64,000 nucleotides of DNA from a bacterium (GCA_016712675.1 JADJQR010000001.1:1116001-1180000), one strand, 5' to 3'. Counted from the first letter of the stretch, positions 1 to 11,422 are shown. Made by a program: numbers and translations. Notes: generated by a model not told the origin, from the sequence alone.

Positions 1-1
1 C

Positions 2-499
2 CCCGATGACGTGGACCTGGACGGCGCGGGCTTCGGTCGCGGCGGTCGCTTCGGCGAGCACCTGGCGCGCCGGCTCGACCTCGACGACGTCCAGCGCGAG
101 GCGATCGCGAAGATCCATGAGGCGGGCCGTGAGCGCGACCTGCCGCTGCGCAAGGAGATTCGCCGACTCCGCCACGAACTGAAGGGCGAGATGATGAAGG
201 ATGTGCCTTCCGAGAAGGCGGTCCGGGAATTGACGGCGCGCATCGGCCAGGCGCGGACCAGCCTGCAGGCCGGACGCCTGGGCGACCAGTTGGCGGTGCG
301 CGCGCAATTGACGCCGCAGCAGCGCGACCGCCTGCTGGCGATGGGCGGCCCCGGCGATGGGCCCCGGGGTGGTCGTCACGGTGGTCGTCACGGCGGCTGG
401 AACCGGCCGGGCCGCGGCGCGCCGGATTGCGATGGTGACGGGCCGCGGCGTGGCGGCCAGGGTCGGCGCGGGCCATGCGGACAGCCGGACGCGGACTGA
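2..499 (+). CDS. Spy/CpxP-like periplasmic protein (5' end outside window)
   Basis: The frame is open to the window edge, so the true start and probably a signal peptide lie upstream; a GTG at 11 is only the first in-window start-like codon. The visible part is a charged, helical domain containing LTPQQRDRL, the LTxxQ-type motif of the Spy/CpxP/heavy-metal-sensor family (periplasmic chaperones or metal sensors). The C-terminus is rich in Gly, Arg and His, with a short direct repeat (GRHGGRHGG) that could bind metal. It lies 6 bp upstream of an ECF sigma gene and is probably co-transcribed with it. The family call rests on one motif and helical character, so exact function is open. Confidence 0.65.
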   Translation, partial: PDDVDLDGAGFGRGGRFGEHLARRLDLDDVQREAIAKIHEAGRERDLPLRKEIRRLRHELKGEMMKDVPSEKAVRELTARIGQARTSLQAGRLGDQLAVRAQLTPQQRDRLLAMGGPGDGPRGGRHGGRHGGWNRPGRGAPDCDGDGPRRGGQGRRGPCGQPDAD

Positions 500-505
500 C
501 GCGCG

Positions 506-1087
506 ATGAGGTCGGCAGCGGCACCGCGGCCGTCGGCGCCCGGCGACGACGAGCTGGTGGCCCGCACGGCGGCGGGCGAGGAGGCGGCGTTCCGCCTCCT
601 CGTCGACCGCTGGGAACGCGACGTGCTGGCGTTCCTGACCCACATGACCGGTTCGCGCGACGATGCTGAGGACCTGGCCCAGGAGACCTTCGTCCGTGTC
701 TTCCGGCAGGCCGGGAGCTACCGGGCCGAGGGCCGCTTCCGCAGCTGGCTGCTGCGGATCGCCGGCAACCTGGCGCGCAGCCGGCACCGGCGGCGCCGGC
801 TGCTGAAGTGGCTGCCGCTGGACCTCGAGCGGCATGACGTGGCGTCGGCGACACCGTCGGCCGACCGGCGCCTTGAAGCGGAACAGACGGCGGATGTCGT
901 GCGGGCAGCGATCGCCCGGCTGCCCGTGCGACAACGCCAAGCGCTGGTCCTGCACCGCTTCCAGGGCCTGCGCTACGTCGAGGTGGCCGAGGCCATGGGC
1001 ACCTCGCTGGCCGGGGTGGAATCGCTGATCCAGCGGGCGCTGGCCGGCCTGCGCGCCGACCTCATCCGGAGGGGAGAGACGCCATGA
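506..1087 (+). CDS. ECF-type RNA polymerase sigma factor
   Basis: 193 aa, the usual size for an extracytoplasmic-function sigma factor. Region 2 is clear (DDAEDLAQETFVRVF, then FRSWLLRIAGNLARSRHRRRR) and region 4 is clear (LPVRQRQALVLHRFQGLRYVEVAEAMG, then SLIQRALAGLRADL, a helix-turn-helix for -35 recognition). Regions 1.1 and 3 are absent, as expected for ECF. The stop overlaps the start of the anti-sigma gene by 4 bp (ATGA), so the pair is translationally coupled. The neighbours are Spy-like proteins on both sides, which suggests it responds to envelope or metal stress. No strong Shine-Dalgarno precedes the ATG. Confidence 0.93.
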   Translation: MRSAAAPRPSAPGDDELVARTAAGEEAAFRLLVDRWERDVLAFLTHMTGSRDDAEDLAQETFVRVFRQAGSYRAEGRFRSWLLRIAGNLARSRHRRRRLLKWLPLDLERHDVASATPSADRRLEAEQTADVVRAAIARLPVRQRQALVLHRFQGLRYVEVAEAMGTSLAGVESLIQRALAGLRADLIRRGETP

Positions 1088-1572
1088 AGCACGTCGCCGA
1101 TCGGATGGCCGCCTGGCTCGGCGGGGAACTTGACGCCGCCGCGGCGGCCTCCCTCGAGGCGCATCTGCGCGGGTGCGAGGATTGCCGACGCGAAGCCGAG
1201 GCTCTACGCGCGACCTGGAACGCGCTGGACATCGCGCCGGCGCCGCTGCCGGCGGGCTCGGTGTGGCCTGCCGTGCGCGCCCGCACGCTCGGCGCTCGCC
1301 CGCGCGGCTGGTTCTTCGGCGGCAGCCCGGCGGCGCGAGGGGCTTTGGCGGCCGCGACGCTGGCCGTCGGCGTGCTCGGCGGACGCCTGACCGGCGGTCT
1401 GTCAGGACCGCGGGAAGCCCTGGCGGACGACGACGGGAATCTGGCCGCGGTGTGGCTCGAGGAATCGACCTGGCATGACGAGAGCGGCGGTGGCCTGGCG
1501 GAGTCCTGGCTGGCGCTGGCTTCCGACGAGGGGACCGCCGACCGGACAGGCGGCACGGGAGGAACGCAATGA
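1084..1572 (+). CDS. Zinc-finger (ZAS-type) membrane anti-sigma factor
   Basis: 162 aa. The N-terminus carries the anti-sigma zinc motif H27-x3-C31-x2-C34 (HLRGCEDC), as in zf-HC2/RsrA-type anti-sigma factors that clamp an ECF sigma. One hydrophobic stretch (about residues 85-105, ending VGVLGGRLTGG) is the likely single transmembrane helix, followed by a short acidic extracytoplasmic tail of about 55 residues. Its start overlaps the sigma gene and its stop overlaps the next gene, each by 4 bp. From family knowledge it would hold the preceding sigma factor inactive at the membrane until a signal arrives. Confidence 0.88.
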   Translation: MKHVADRMAAWLGGELDAAAAASLEAHLRGCEDCRREAEALRATWNALDIAPAPLPAGSVWPAVRARTLGARPRGWFFGGSPAARGALAAATLAVGVLGGRLTGGLSGPREALADDDGNLAAVWLEESTWHDESGGGLAESWLALASDEGTADRTGGTGGTQ

Positions 1573-2144
1573 ACCGCCTTCTGCGCTTGCTGCTGCTCGT
1601 ATCGTTCGGGTTGAACGTTGGTCTGGGCTGGGCCCTGCTGAGGGATCGGCCCGAGGGGCGTGTCGGGCGCCCCGGCGCCGTCTCAGGCCATGCCTGGCGC
1701 GAACGGCCGGCCCCGGACGACACGGCCGCCTGGCGGCGTATGATGGACCGCCGGATCGAGCGCCTGTCCGGGAGGCTCGACCTGGACCCCGACCAGGCCG
1801 ACCGCCTGCATCGTCTGCAGCAGGGCAACGGTCCAGTGATGCACGCCGCGCGGCAGCGTGTGGAGACGGGTCGCCAGGCCGTGCGCGCGGCGGTCGACGC
1901 GGACGGATTCGGCGATGGGCAGGTGCGGGTTGCTCTGCGCGACCTGCGTCGCGCCCAGGCCGACCTGGATTCGCTGGCCCAGGAGTTCCTGTTGCAGGAG
2001 TTCGCCGTCCTGACCCCGGAGCAGCGGGAGCACTACGCCCGGATCCTGCCGCTGGATCCGTGGCGCGGACCCGGCGCCGACGGGCCGCGCGGACCCGGCG
2101 AAGGGCCCCACCGTGGGGGCGGGCGGAGGCCAGTGACGGAATAA
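1569..2144 (+). CDS. Membrane-anchored Spy/CnrX-like periplasmic sensor protein
   Basis: 191 aa. An N-terminal hydrophobic segment (LLRLLLLVSFGLNVGLGWALL) is a signal anchor; the rest is a charged helical domain with repeated L-D-P-x-Q-A-D-R-L and VLTPEQREHY, the LTPEQ motif of Spy/CpxP/ZraP/CnrX proteins. The tail is Pro/Gly/Arg-rich. It is coupled by a 4-bp overlap to the anti-sigma gene. The order sigma, anti-sigma, anchored Spy-like protein resembles the cnrYXH nickel/cobalt system, where the CnrX sensor acts on an anti-sigma. That analogy is inferred from layout, and the ligand is unknown. Confidence 0.75.
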   Translation: MNRLLRLLLLVSFGLNVGLGWALLRDRPEGRVGRPGAVSGHAWRERPAPDDTAAWRRMMDRRIERLSGRLDLDPDQADRLHRLQQGNGPVMHAARQRVETGRQAVRAAVDADGFGDGQVRVALRDLRRAQADLDSLAQEFLLQEFAVLTPEQREHYARILPLDPWRGPGADGPRGPGEGPHRGGGRRPVTE

Positions 2145-2149
2145 AGCGG

Positions 2150-2179
2150 TTGACAGCCGCGTCGTCGGTTTCATATCTA
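2150..2179 (+). promoter_or_regulatory. Candidate sigma-70 promoter for the TPR lipoprotein
   Basis: A perfect TTGACA -35 box (2150-2155) is followed after 18 bp by TATCTA (2174-2179; 3 of 6 to TATAAT). It lies in the 175-bp gap, in a patch clearly more AT-rich than its surroundings, about 145 bp before the lipoprotein start. The -35 hexamer begins 6 bp after the preceding stop codon. Confidence 0.45.
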
Positions 2180-2322
2180 TTATCAACGAATAGGGCCGCT
2201 CCTGCGCGCCTCGGCCGCCCGGCGCATCCAGCCGCGGCGGTCCCATCCCCACCTCCGCCAGGGACCCTTGACGCACCGGAACCTGGCCGCCGCCCAGTCA
2301 TTCCCGAGGGGGAACCGCCTTG

Positions 2323-3588
2323 ATGTACGGAACCGAACTGTCCCGCCCGGCTTCGCGCGTACGGGCGACCGCCCGCATCCTCGTGTCGGCCGCGTTGCTG
2401 GCGCTGGTGGCCATCGGCTCCCTGTCCGGCTGCCGTTCGGCCCATACGACCAGCGCGATCCTGTACATCGATGACCAGAACTACGACAAGGCCGTGAAGG
2501 TCCTCCACGAGGGGTTCGAGTTCACGCAGGATGAGCCCGACGCCTACTACTACCTGGGCGAGGCACACTCGCACCTGGCCGAAGAGGCCGTCGCCAAGGA
2601 CGACTACGCCGAAGCGCTGAAGAACTACGATCTGGCCTACAAGTCGTACCGTCGCGCCGTCGAACTGAATCCGGAGGACTGGACCGAGCAGGTCAACACC
2701 TCGCTGGCGTACAACTACCGGACCCGGCTGATCCAGGCCAATGGCGACTGGGACCAGGAGCGCTTCGAGCAGGCCGAGGGGCACCTGCGTTTGGCCTACG
2801 CGGCGCTGCCCGATTCGCTGACGCCGATCAAGAACATCGCGCGGATGAAGATCCAGATGGCCGAATCCGGCGAGTTCGAGGAGCAGAAGACCGCGTTGCG
2901 GGACGAAGCCCTCGAACTGCTTGATCAGGTTCTGGCTACCCGCCCGGACGCCTATTCGCTGCAGCTGGACAAGGCGTACGTGCTGGCCACGCTCGGTCGC
3001 ACCGAAGAAGCCGGCCGCATCTACGACGATCTGCTGGCCACCCGCGGCGACGACACCGTTCTGCTCAGGCAGGTGGCCAACCTGGCGCTGGAGCAGCAGG
3101 AGTATGCGCGCGCCGCCGATTTCTATGTGAAGGTCGTCGATTTGTTCGAGAAGGACACCGACCCCGCCAACGACGGCGACAATGTGCCGATGCTCGTCAG
3201 CGCCGGCACCTGGTATGCGCGCACGGACATCGCGCGCTTCGACGAAGCGATTGCGGTCCTGGATCGAGCCGGCAATCTCGAGATGTTCCCGACCGAGGGC
3301 ACGATGCTGGCCCGTCTGCGCACGTACTACAACTACGGCAGGCACCTCAAGGAGCAGGCGGCCGCCGAAGCCGACCCTCTCCTCAAGCAGGAAGCGTCCG
3401 ACAAGTCGTCGGGGATGTTCCGCCGCGCGATCGAGATCGGCGGCGCCATGACGAATCAATTCGTGGCCAACGCCCAGGGCTTCCTGTACCTGAGCCTGGC
3501 TCAGCTGGAGATGGGCGACTTCACGGCCTCCGAGACCAACACCAAGACGTACGAGCAGCTCATGTCCGGTAGCTCGCCTCAGCCCTAG
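2323..3588 (+). CDS. TPR-repeat lipoprotein
   Basis: 421 aa from the ATG at 2323, which follows GAGGGGGA at good spacing; an in-frame TTG directly before it is less likely. The N-terminus has a signal sequence ending in a lipobox (SLSGC), so the mature protein should be lipid-anchored in the envelope. The remainder is a series of tetratricopeptide-like helical hairpins (for example EPDAYYYLGEAHSHLAEEA, YKSYRRAVELNPEDW, YSLQLDKAYVLATLGRTEEA), a protein-interaction scaffold. No catalytic motif is visible. It has its own upstream promoter and is followed by a strong hairpin. The specific role is unknown. Confidence 0.85.
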   Translation: MYGTELSRPASRVRATARILVSAALLALVAIGSLSGCRSAHTTSAILYIDDQNYDKAVKVLHEGFEFTQDEPDAYYYLGEAHSHLAEEAVAKDDYAEALKNYDLAYKSYRRAVELNPEDWTEQVNTSLAYNYRTRLIQANGDWDQERFEQAEGHLRLAYAALPDSLTPIKNIARMKIQMAESGEFEEQKTALRDEALELLDQVLATRPDAYSLQLDKAYVLATLGRTEEAGRIYDDLLATRGDDTVLLRQVANLALEQQEYARAADFYVKVVDLFEKDTDPANDGDNVPMLVSAGTWYARTDIARFDEAIAVLDRAGNLEMFPTEGTMLARLRTYYNYGRHLKEQAAAEADPLLKQEASDKSSGMFRRAIEIGGAMTNQFVANAQGFLYLSLAQLEMGDFTASETNTKTYEQLMSGSSPQP

Positions 3589-3598
3589 ATGGCGCGGC

Positions 3599-3625
3599 GG
3601 CGCCTGGCCGCGGTGGCCGGGCGCC
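3599..3625 (+). terminator. Hairpin terminator without U-tract
   Basis: 11-bp stem: GGCGCC-T-GGCC (3599-3609) pairs with GGCC-G-GGCGCC (3615-3625) with one T-G wobble and a 5-nt loop. It starts 11 bp after the lipoprotein stop. No T-run follows. Confidence 0.45.
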
Positions 3626-3864
3626 GACCCGTGGGAACGAACGGAATTCGCTTTCAGGCCCGGAATGTGCTAGGCTGGATGGGCTGAACAGCACTTCCGC
3701 CTTAACGGGCCGGTGGCCCGCATCCTGGAACCCAGAGGACCCTTCACGCCCGAAGCCGGGGCCGGACCTGCGCGCCATCAGGCCCGCCGGGACCGCGGCC
3801 GGACATGGCGCCGCTCCCGTCCCCGCTTCCCCAACGTCACGGGCCGCCCGGCCCGAGGAGAGAC

Positions 3865-5112
<1,248 letters not shown>

Positions 5113-5123
5113 GTCCTCCGGGT

Positions 5124-5148
5124 GGGCCCCCTGGTCGTCCGGGGGCCC
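5124..5148 (+). terminator. Hairpin after rho, no U-tract
   Basis: Perfect 8-bp inverted repeat GGGCCCCC (5124-5131) and GGGGGCCC (5141-5148) with a 9-nt loop, 11 bp after the rho stop. No T-run follows, so it may be a processing, stability or Rho-assisted signal instead of an intrinsic terminator. Confidence 0.4.
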
Positions 5149-5269
5149 CTGAACCAGAATTCCCTTGCATACCGCAAGTTTCCTTATTTCATTTCGCGCT
5201 CAACCGAAGATCACGGGGCCGGCAGGGCATGCCGCCAGACCCCGGTCGGCGCAACAGGCAGCAGGAGCC

Positions 5270-5488
5270 ATGAAAGACAACATCCATCCGAAATACGTGG
5301 ACTGCACGATCACCTGCCTGTGCGGCAACGTGATCCGGACGCGCTCCACCAAGGACAAGCTGAACGTGGAAATCTGCGCGGCCTGCCACCCGTTCTTCAC
5401 GGGCCAGCAGAAGATCGTCGACACCGCCGGGCGCGTGGAGCGCTTCCGCAAGCGGTACGCCGACGCCGGCTACAACCAGAAGAAGTAG
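5270..5488 (+). CDS. rpmE: 50S ribosomal protein L31, zinc-binding form
   Basis: 72 aa, typical for L31. The ATG at 5270 follows GCAGGAG. The start MKDNIHPKY is characteristic. Cys16, Cys18, Cys36 and Cys39 (CLC and CAAC) are the four zinc ligands of the C+ form, so this is the zinc-dependent paralogue. Its C-terminus ([14 protein letters not shown]) is also typical of the family. An upstream in-frame ATG would add unrelated sequence and was rejected. A clear intrinsic terminator follows. An AT-rich patch (5160-5195, TTGCAT then TTCATT at 17-bp spacing) may hold its promoter. Confidence 0.96.
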   Translation: MKDNIHPKYVDCTITCLCGNVIRTRSTKDKLNVEICAACHPFFTGQQKIVDTAGRVERFRKRYADAGYNQKK

Positions 5489-5540
5489 CCTCGCCGCGCG
5501 ACGGCGACCGCCCGCCAGGGCCGGGCTTGCGAAACCGACA

Positions 5541-5572
5541 GGGCGCCGGGTAGATTGCCCGGTGCCCTTTTT
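5541..5572 (+). terminator. Rho-independent terminator after rpmE
   Basis: 10-bp stem GGGCGCCGGG (5541-5550) and CCCGGTGCCC (5558-5567) with one G-T wobble, a 7-nt loop TAGATTG and an immediate TTTTT (5568-5572). It is the only hairpin with a true U-tract that I found in the window. Confidence 0.85.
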
Positions 5573-5614
5573 CACACCGGACGCCCGGCGAGGGCGCCGG
5601 CAAGGAGTGCGCGG

Positions 5615-6693
5615 ATGCTACCGAGATACCTGCAGGCGGCCCTGGTGGCGGCCGCCGGACCCGGCGACGAATTGGCGCTCGACGGGGATCCGGCGCCGGG
5701 CGGGTCGCCGCCGGCGGCGGCGCCGGGCGCCGAGGAAGCCCGGCAGATGGACTTGGCCGTCGGCGGCCAGGCCCTGATCGAGGGCGTCATGATGCGCAGC
5801 CCCCAGTACCTGGCCATGGCCGTGCGCACGCCCGACCAGCGCATCGTGGTCCGCAAGAAGCCCTTCCGCAGCGTGGTGCGCCGGTTGCCGTTCCTGAACG
5901 TGCCCGTGCTGCGCGGCGGGGTGCACCTGGTCGAGAGCATGGTCGTGGGCATCGACGCGCTGATGTTCTCGGCCGACCAGGCCGCCAGCGAGGACCGCGT
6001 GGAGGGGCGCAAGGCCACCTTCGGCGAGACGGCCATGACCTGGGGCACGGTGGCGTTCAGCTTCGTGCTAAGCCTGGGCCTGTTCTTCTACCTGCCGATC
6101 CTGTTGACCGACTGGACGGTGGGCAAGGAGTCCGGCAGCATCGCCTGGAACGCGGTCGACGGCGTGTTCCGCGTCGTGCTGTTCGTGGCCTACCTGTGGG
6201 CGGTCAGCCGCCTGAAGGACATGGGGCGTGTCTTCCAGTACCACGGCGCCGAGCACATGAGCATCCATGCGTTCGAGAACGGGCGCAGCCTGGACGCCGA
6301 CGGCGCCCGTCCGTTCACGACGCTGCACCCGCGTTGCGGCACCAGCTTCCTGTTCTTCGTGATGCTCATCTCGATCGTCGTCTTCAGCTTCCTGGGCCGG
6401 CCGCAGGACGTGGGCGACCGGCTGGAGCGCCTGGCGTTCGTGCCGCTGATCGGCGGGCTGGCCTACGAGGCGATCAAGCTGTCCGGCAAGTACTGCCGGC
6501 TGTGGATCCTGAAGCCCTTCATCCTGCCTGGGTTGCTGCTGCAGAGGATCACCACCAAGCGCCCCGACGACGACCAGCTGACGGTCGCGATGTCGGCGCT
6601 GCGGGCGGTGCTGACCCCGGAGGCCGACGGCTTCCAGGGACGCGTGTACTACGACCTGCCGGCGTCCGTCCCGGCCGCCGGGGGGAGCGCGGC

Positions 6694-6697
<4 letters not shown>
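5615..6697 (+). CDS. DUF1385 (YqhQ-like) membrane protein
   Basis: 360 aa. The start at 5615 is supported by CAAGGAG at 7-bp spacing. After an unusual Ala/Pro-rich N-terminal extension of about 45 residues comes the family core: [14 protein letters not shown], three hydrophobic segments ([45 protein letters not shown]) and the conserved [15 protein letters not shown] between them, followed by HPRCGTSF. It is often encoded next to rho/rpmE/prfA, as here. The biochemical function of the family is not established. Its stop overlaps the prfA start by 4 bp. Confidence 0.9.
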
Positions 6698-7767
<1,070 letters not shown>

Positions 7768-7800
7768 ACCGCGGAGCGGACCTGCCATGACCAGTGCCCC

Positions 7801-8709
7801 ATGACGAGCGCCGCCGTCAACCGCACCGTGCGCGAGCTGCTGGAGCTGACCGCCGGCTACCTGGACCAGAAGGGCGTCACCTCGGCCCGGCTCAACGCCG
7901 AGCGCCTGCTGGCCGACGTGCTGGGCCTGACCCGCCTGGAGCTGTTCTGCCAGCACGACCGGCCGGTGCTCGCCGTCGAGGTTGCGCGGTACCGCGAGCT
8001 GGTTCGCCGCCGCGCCGGCGGCGAACCCCTGCAGCAGATCCTTGGCGAGACCGAGTTCTACGGTCGCCCGTTCAAGATGGAGCCGGGCGTCTTCATCCCG
8101 CGGCCCGAGACCGAGCGCCTGGTCGAGACGTGCCTGAAGCTGCTGGAGCCTCTGCGGCGCGGCGACCGCACGCCGGTGGCCGTCGAGATCGGCTGCGGCA
8201 GCGGCGCCATCGGCGTCTCGCTGGCCTGCGAACTGCCGCGGCTGCAGGTGCACGCCAGCGATGTGAACCCCGCCGCCGTGGCCCTGATGCTGCGCAACGC
8301 GCGCGCGCTGGGCGCCGGCCCGCGCGTGCACGCGATCGAGGGCTCGCGATTCGACCCCCTGGCCGCCTCGCTGCGGGGGCAGGTGGACCTGCTGGTCAGC
8401 AACCCGCCCTACGTGCGCAGCGCCGACATCGCCGGGCTGTCGGTGGAGGTCAGGGACCACGACCCGGTCGCGGCGCTGGACGGCGGGCCCGATGGGCTGA
8501 AGTTCTACCGCGCCATCGCCTCGGCGATGCGCGACTGGCTGCGGCCGGGCGGGCACGTGGCGGTGGAGATCGGCGACGACCAGGGCGTGGACGTGGCGGC
8601 GATCCTGGCCGCGTCGGGCGGCCTGGAGGTCGTGGTGACGCAGGATTACGCGGGACGCGACCGCGTGGTGACCGCCCGTGTGGGCGAAGCGGAGGCAGCG
8701 GATGGATAG
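7801..8709 (+). CDS. prmC: Release factor glutamine N5-methyltransferase
   Basis: 302 aa. A SAM-dependent enzyme that methylates Gln of the GGQ loop in release factors. It has an N-terminal helical domain (TVRELLELTAGYLDQKGV), the substrate loop FIPRPETERLVE, the SAM motif VEIGCGSGAIGVSLA and the catalytic NPPY at residues 201-204 (VSNPPYVRSADI). It starts 33 bp after prfA and overlaps murA by 8 bp. Confidence 0.96.
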   Translation: MTSAAVNRTVRELLELTAGYLDQKGVTSARLNAERLLADVLGLTRLELFCQHDRPVLAVEVARYRELVRRRAGGEPLQQILGETEFYGRPFKMEPGVFIPRPETERLVETCLKLLEPLRRGDRTPVAVEIGCGSGAIGVSLACELPRLQVHASDVNPAAVALMLRNARALGAGPRVHAIEGSRFDPLAASLRGQVDLLVSNPPYVRSADIAGLSVEVRDHDPVAALDGGPDGLKFYRAIASAMRDWLRPGGHVAVEIGDDQGVDVAAILAASGGLEVVVTQDYAGRDRVVTARVGEAEAADG

Positions 8710-9964
8710 GTTCGTCATCGAGGGCCCGACGCGGCTGGAGGGCGACCTGGCCGTGGGCGGCGCCAAGAACGCAGTGTTGCCGCTGATGGCCGGGGCGCTG
8801 CTGTCGCGTGGGACATCCGTGATCCAGAACGTGCCCGACCTGCACGACGTGCGTTTCTTCATGACGATCCTCGAGGGACTGGGTGCGCGCTGCTCGCTGG
8901 TGGGCGGCGAGCTGCGCCTGGACACCCGCGAGGCCGAGGGCCGCGAGGCCGCCTACGACCTGGTGCGCAAGATGCGCGCAAGCATCTACGTGCTGGGGCC
9001 GCTGCTGGCGTTCCAGGGCGAGGCGCGCGTCTCGCTGCCGGGCGGCTGCGCCTGGGGTCCGCGTCCGGTGAACCTGCACCTGGAGGGACTGCAGGCGCTG
9101 GGGGCGGAGATCGCCCTGGACCGCGGCTACATCCACGCGCGGGTGCCGCGCGGTGGGCTGCTCGGCGGGCGCTTCCGCTTCGAGCCGGTCTCCGTCGGCG
9201 CCACCTGCAACGTGCTGATGGCCGCCGTGCTGGCGCGCGGCGAGACGATCCTCGAGAACTGCGCCGTGGAGCCCGAGGTGACGCAGCTGGCCGTCGGGCT
9301 GCGCGATGCCGGTGCGCGCATCGAGGGCGTCGGCACCCCCACGCTGCGGGTGCAGGGCCCGGTCACGATCGCGCCGCTGCGGCAGACGGTCATCGCCGAC
9401 CGCATCGAGGCCGGCACTTTCATGGCCGGCGTGGCGCTGGCCGGCGGCCGCGTGCGTCTGACCGGCGTCGACACGGTGCACGTGGCGCCCATCACGGCGG
9501 TGCTGCGCGAGATGGGCTGCGGGATCACCGAGGCCGCGGACGAGCTGGTCATCGCCAGCGAAGGCCGCCCGGTCGCCACCGAGATCACCACCCGGCCCTA
9601 CCCGGGCTTCCCCACGGACATGCAGGCCCAGGTCATGGCCGCCTGCGCGGTGGCCGACGGCACCAGCTTCATCTGCGAGGGCATCTACGCCGACCGCTTC
9701 ACGCATGTGGCCGAGCTGCAGCGTCTTGGCGCGGAGATTCGCGTCGACGGTGCGCGCGCGACGATCTTCGGCGTCGAGCGGCTGCAGGGGGCGCCGGTGA
9801 TGGCCAGTGACCTTCGCGCCTCGGCGGCCCTGGTGCTGGCCGGAGTGGCGGCCGAGGGAACGACGACCGTGAATCGCGTGTACCATATCGATCGTGGCTA
9901 CGAGAGGATCGAGGACAAGTTGGCGGGGCTGGGAGCGCGGATCAGGAGGGTATCGGCACGGTGA
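8702..9964 (+). CDS. murA: UDP-N-acetylglucosamine 1-carboxyvinyltransferase
   Basis: 420 aa, the usual size. It catalyses the first committed step of peptidoglycan synthesis, transferring enolpyruvate from PEP to UDP-GlcNAc. The start [23 protein letters not shown] is typical, and the PEP-reactive cysteine is present (Cys116, in [15 protein letters not shown]), so fosfomycin sensitivity would be expected at target level. A GGAGG lies 6 bp before the ATG. It ends the rho-rpmE-prfA-prmC-murA run; a convergent glycosyltransferase gene follows. Confidence 0.97.
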   Translation: MDRFVIEGPTRLEGDLAVGGAKNAVLPLMAGALLSRGTSVIQNVPDLHDVRFFMTILEGLGARCSLVGGELRLDTREAEGREAAYDLVRKMRASIYVLGPLLAFQGEARVSLPGGCAWGPRPVNLHLEGLQALGAEIALDRGYIHARVPRGGLLGGRFRFEPVSVGATCNVLMAAVLARGETILENCAVEPEVTQLAVGLRDAGARIEGVGTPTLRVQGPVTIAPLRQTVIADRIEAGTFMAGVALAGGRVRLTGVDTVHVAPITAVLREMGCGITEAADELVIASEGRPVATEITTRPYPGFPTDMQAQVMAACAVADGTSFICEGIYADRFTHVAELQRLGAEIRVDGARATIFGVERLQGAPVMASDLRASAALVLAGVAAEGTTTVNRVYHIDRGYERIEDKLAGLGARIRRVSAR

Positions 9965-10006
9965 CGGGCGACCTGGCTGCCGCCGGGAGATGCCGGCGCG
10001 GGGCAC

Positions 10007-11128
10007 TCATCTCCGCCGGGCCGAGATCGCCTCGCGGTACAGATCCTCGATGGCTCCGTACATGCGTTCCTCGGTGAAACGCGCCAGCACGCGCTGGCGT
10101 CCGGCCTGGCCCATGCGCGTCCGCAGCGAAGCATCGCACATGAGGGTGGAGGTGGCCGCCGCCAACGCCTCCCAGTCGCGGGGAGGCACCATGAAGCCTG
10201 TGTGCCCCTCCTCGACGATGTCCAACAGGCCGTCGCAGTTCGCGGAGACGGTCGGCAGTCCGGCGGACATGGCCTCGATCAGCGCCAGGCCGAACGCCTC
10301 GGCGTGCGAGGGGAAGGCGAACACGTCCAGCGCGGTCAGCAGGTCCGGTACGTCGTCGCGGAATCCGGTGACGATCACCCGCTCGCGCAGGCGCGCATCC
10401 TCGACGCGGGCGAGGATCTCGGCGCCCTCGTCTTCCTCGCCCCGGGTCGCCTCGCCGATGACCAGGAAGCGCGCCTCGGGGAAACGCGGGGCAAGATGGG
10501 CCGCCATTTCCAGGAATTCCAGGTGACCCTTGGCCCGCGTGACGCGCCCGACGATGCCGACAACGACATGGTCCGGTTCCAGCCCGAGCGCGGCACGGGT
10601 CCTGGCCCGTACTGCGGCATCGGGGCGGAAGCGCACGGGATCGATGCCGTTGTGGATCCTCGTGACCTTCGCCGGCGCGATGGGGTGCATCGCGACGAAG
10701 TTCGCGCGGATGACGTCGCTGATGGCGATGACCTTGTCGACCCGGCGGTACATGGCGTAGTGGACCCACAGCCGCTTGGGCGCGAGCACGCCGACGTGCT
10801 TCTGGAGCACCAGTGGAACGTGGGGCGAGCGGGCCAGGGCGGGCACGAGCGTGAACAGGTCGCGGGACCAGTCGCAGTGGACGACCTCGATGGCGTGGCT
10901 GGCGATCAAACTCCCCAGGCGCCACGATTCGCGCGGATGGAATTTCCCCCACAGATCGGCCACGACCGGCGCGAAGCCCTCGGTGGCCAGGCTGGCCAGG
11001 CCGGCGGAACCGGGACCGCAGACCGGGAGCACCGTGTGGCCACGCTCGCGCAGGCGTACGCTGTTGCGCACGAAGCTCATCTCCATGCCCCCACGGGCGC
11101 GGCTGGTACAGACGGTCAGGATTCTCAT
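10007..11128 (-). CDS. GT4-family glycosyltransferase
   Basis: 373 aa on the reverse strand. GT-B fold: the N-terminal donor/acceptor domain starts MRILTVCTSRARGGMEMSFVRN (the GGME variant of the GG loop), and the C-terminal domain has VVGIVGRVTRAKGHLEFLEM, RFLVIGEATRGEE, VIVTGFRDDVPDLLTALDVFAFPSHAEAFGLALIEAMSAGLPTV, including the E-x7-E motif of retaining GT4 enzymes. It would transfer a sugar during LPS, capsule or glycolipid assembly, but the substrate cannot be read from sequence. It is a single gene, convergent with murA and divergent from selB, with no other glycan genes beside it. Confidence 0.88.
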   Translation of the reverse strand: MRILTVCTSRARGGMEMSFVRNSVRLRERGHTVLPVCGPGSAGLASLATEGFAPVVADLWGKFHPRESWRLGSLIASHAIEVVHCDWSRDLFTLVPALARSPHVPLVLQKHVGVLAPKRLWVHYAMYRRVDKVIAISDVIRANFVAMHPIAPAKVTRIHNGIDPVRFRPDAAVRARTRAALGLEPDHVVVGIVGRVTRAKGHLEFLEMAAHLAPRFPEARFLVIGEATRGEEDEGAEILARVEDARLRERVIVTGFRDDVPDLLTALDVFAFPSHAEAFGLALIEAMSAGLPTVSANCDGLLDIVEEGHTGFMVPPRDWEALAAATSTLMCDASLRTRMGQAGRQRVLARFTEERMYGAIEDLYREAISARRR

Positions 11129-11353
11129 CGATGTGGGCTTCCTGCGTCTGGGCGCGGTTGCGGCGGAGAGCCGGGACGGTCGTGCGGGCCCCGTATGCGG
11201 GGCCGCAGCGAATCTACCACGGCGCCGACCTGTCTCCAACCGCCGACGCCGACCGGGCGCGAGCGTCCGTGCCGAAACGCGGCGAGCCGGCCGTCGCGCC
11301 ACGACTGCGGCGTCCGGAACGGGTCCGGCTGGCGCCACCCCCGCTCCACCTTG

Positions 11354-11359
11354 TATAGT
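11354..11359 (+). promoter_or_regulatory. Candidate -10 box for selB
   Basis: TATAGT (5 of 6 to TATAAT) lies 63 bp before the selB start, in the 294-bp gap between the divergent glycosyltransferase and selB genes. No convincing -35 box is seen 16-18 bp upstream. Confidence 0.3.
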
Positions 11360-11371
11360 GCCTCCAGATCG

Positions 11372-11388
11372 CGCGGGAAGCTCCCGCG
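11372..11388 (+). promoter_or_regulatory. Leader hairpin upstream of selB
   Basis: Perfect 7-bp stem CGCGGGA/TCCCGCG with an AGC loop, starting about 13 bp after the candidate -10 box and ending 34 bp before the selB ATG. In E. coli a SECIS-like element in the selAB leader binds SelB. This hairpin is in a comparable position, but it lacks the usual GU-containing loop, so an equivalent role is speculative. Confidence 0.25.
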
Positions 11389-11422
11389 ACTCGGACTCCA
11401 GCGAACCGGGATCGCCACGCCC

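Noticed and set aside
10202-11422. Upstream extension of selB by about 400 codons
   Set aside because: It is antisense to the glycosyltransferase gene and lacks any domain; SelB homology begins at 11423.
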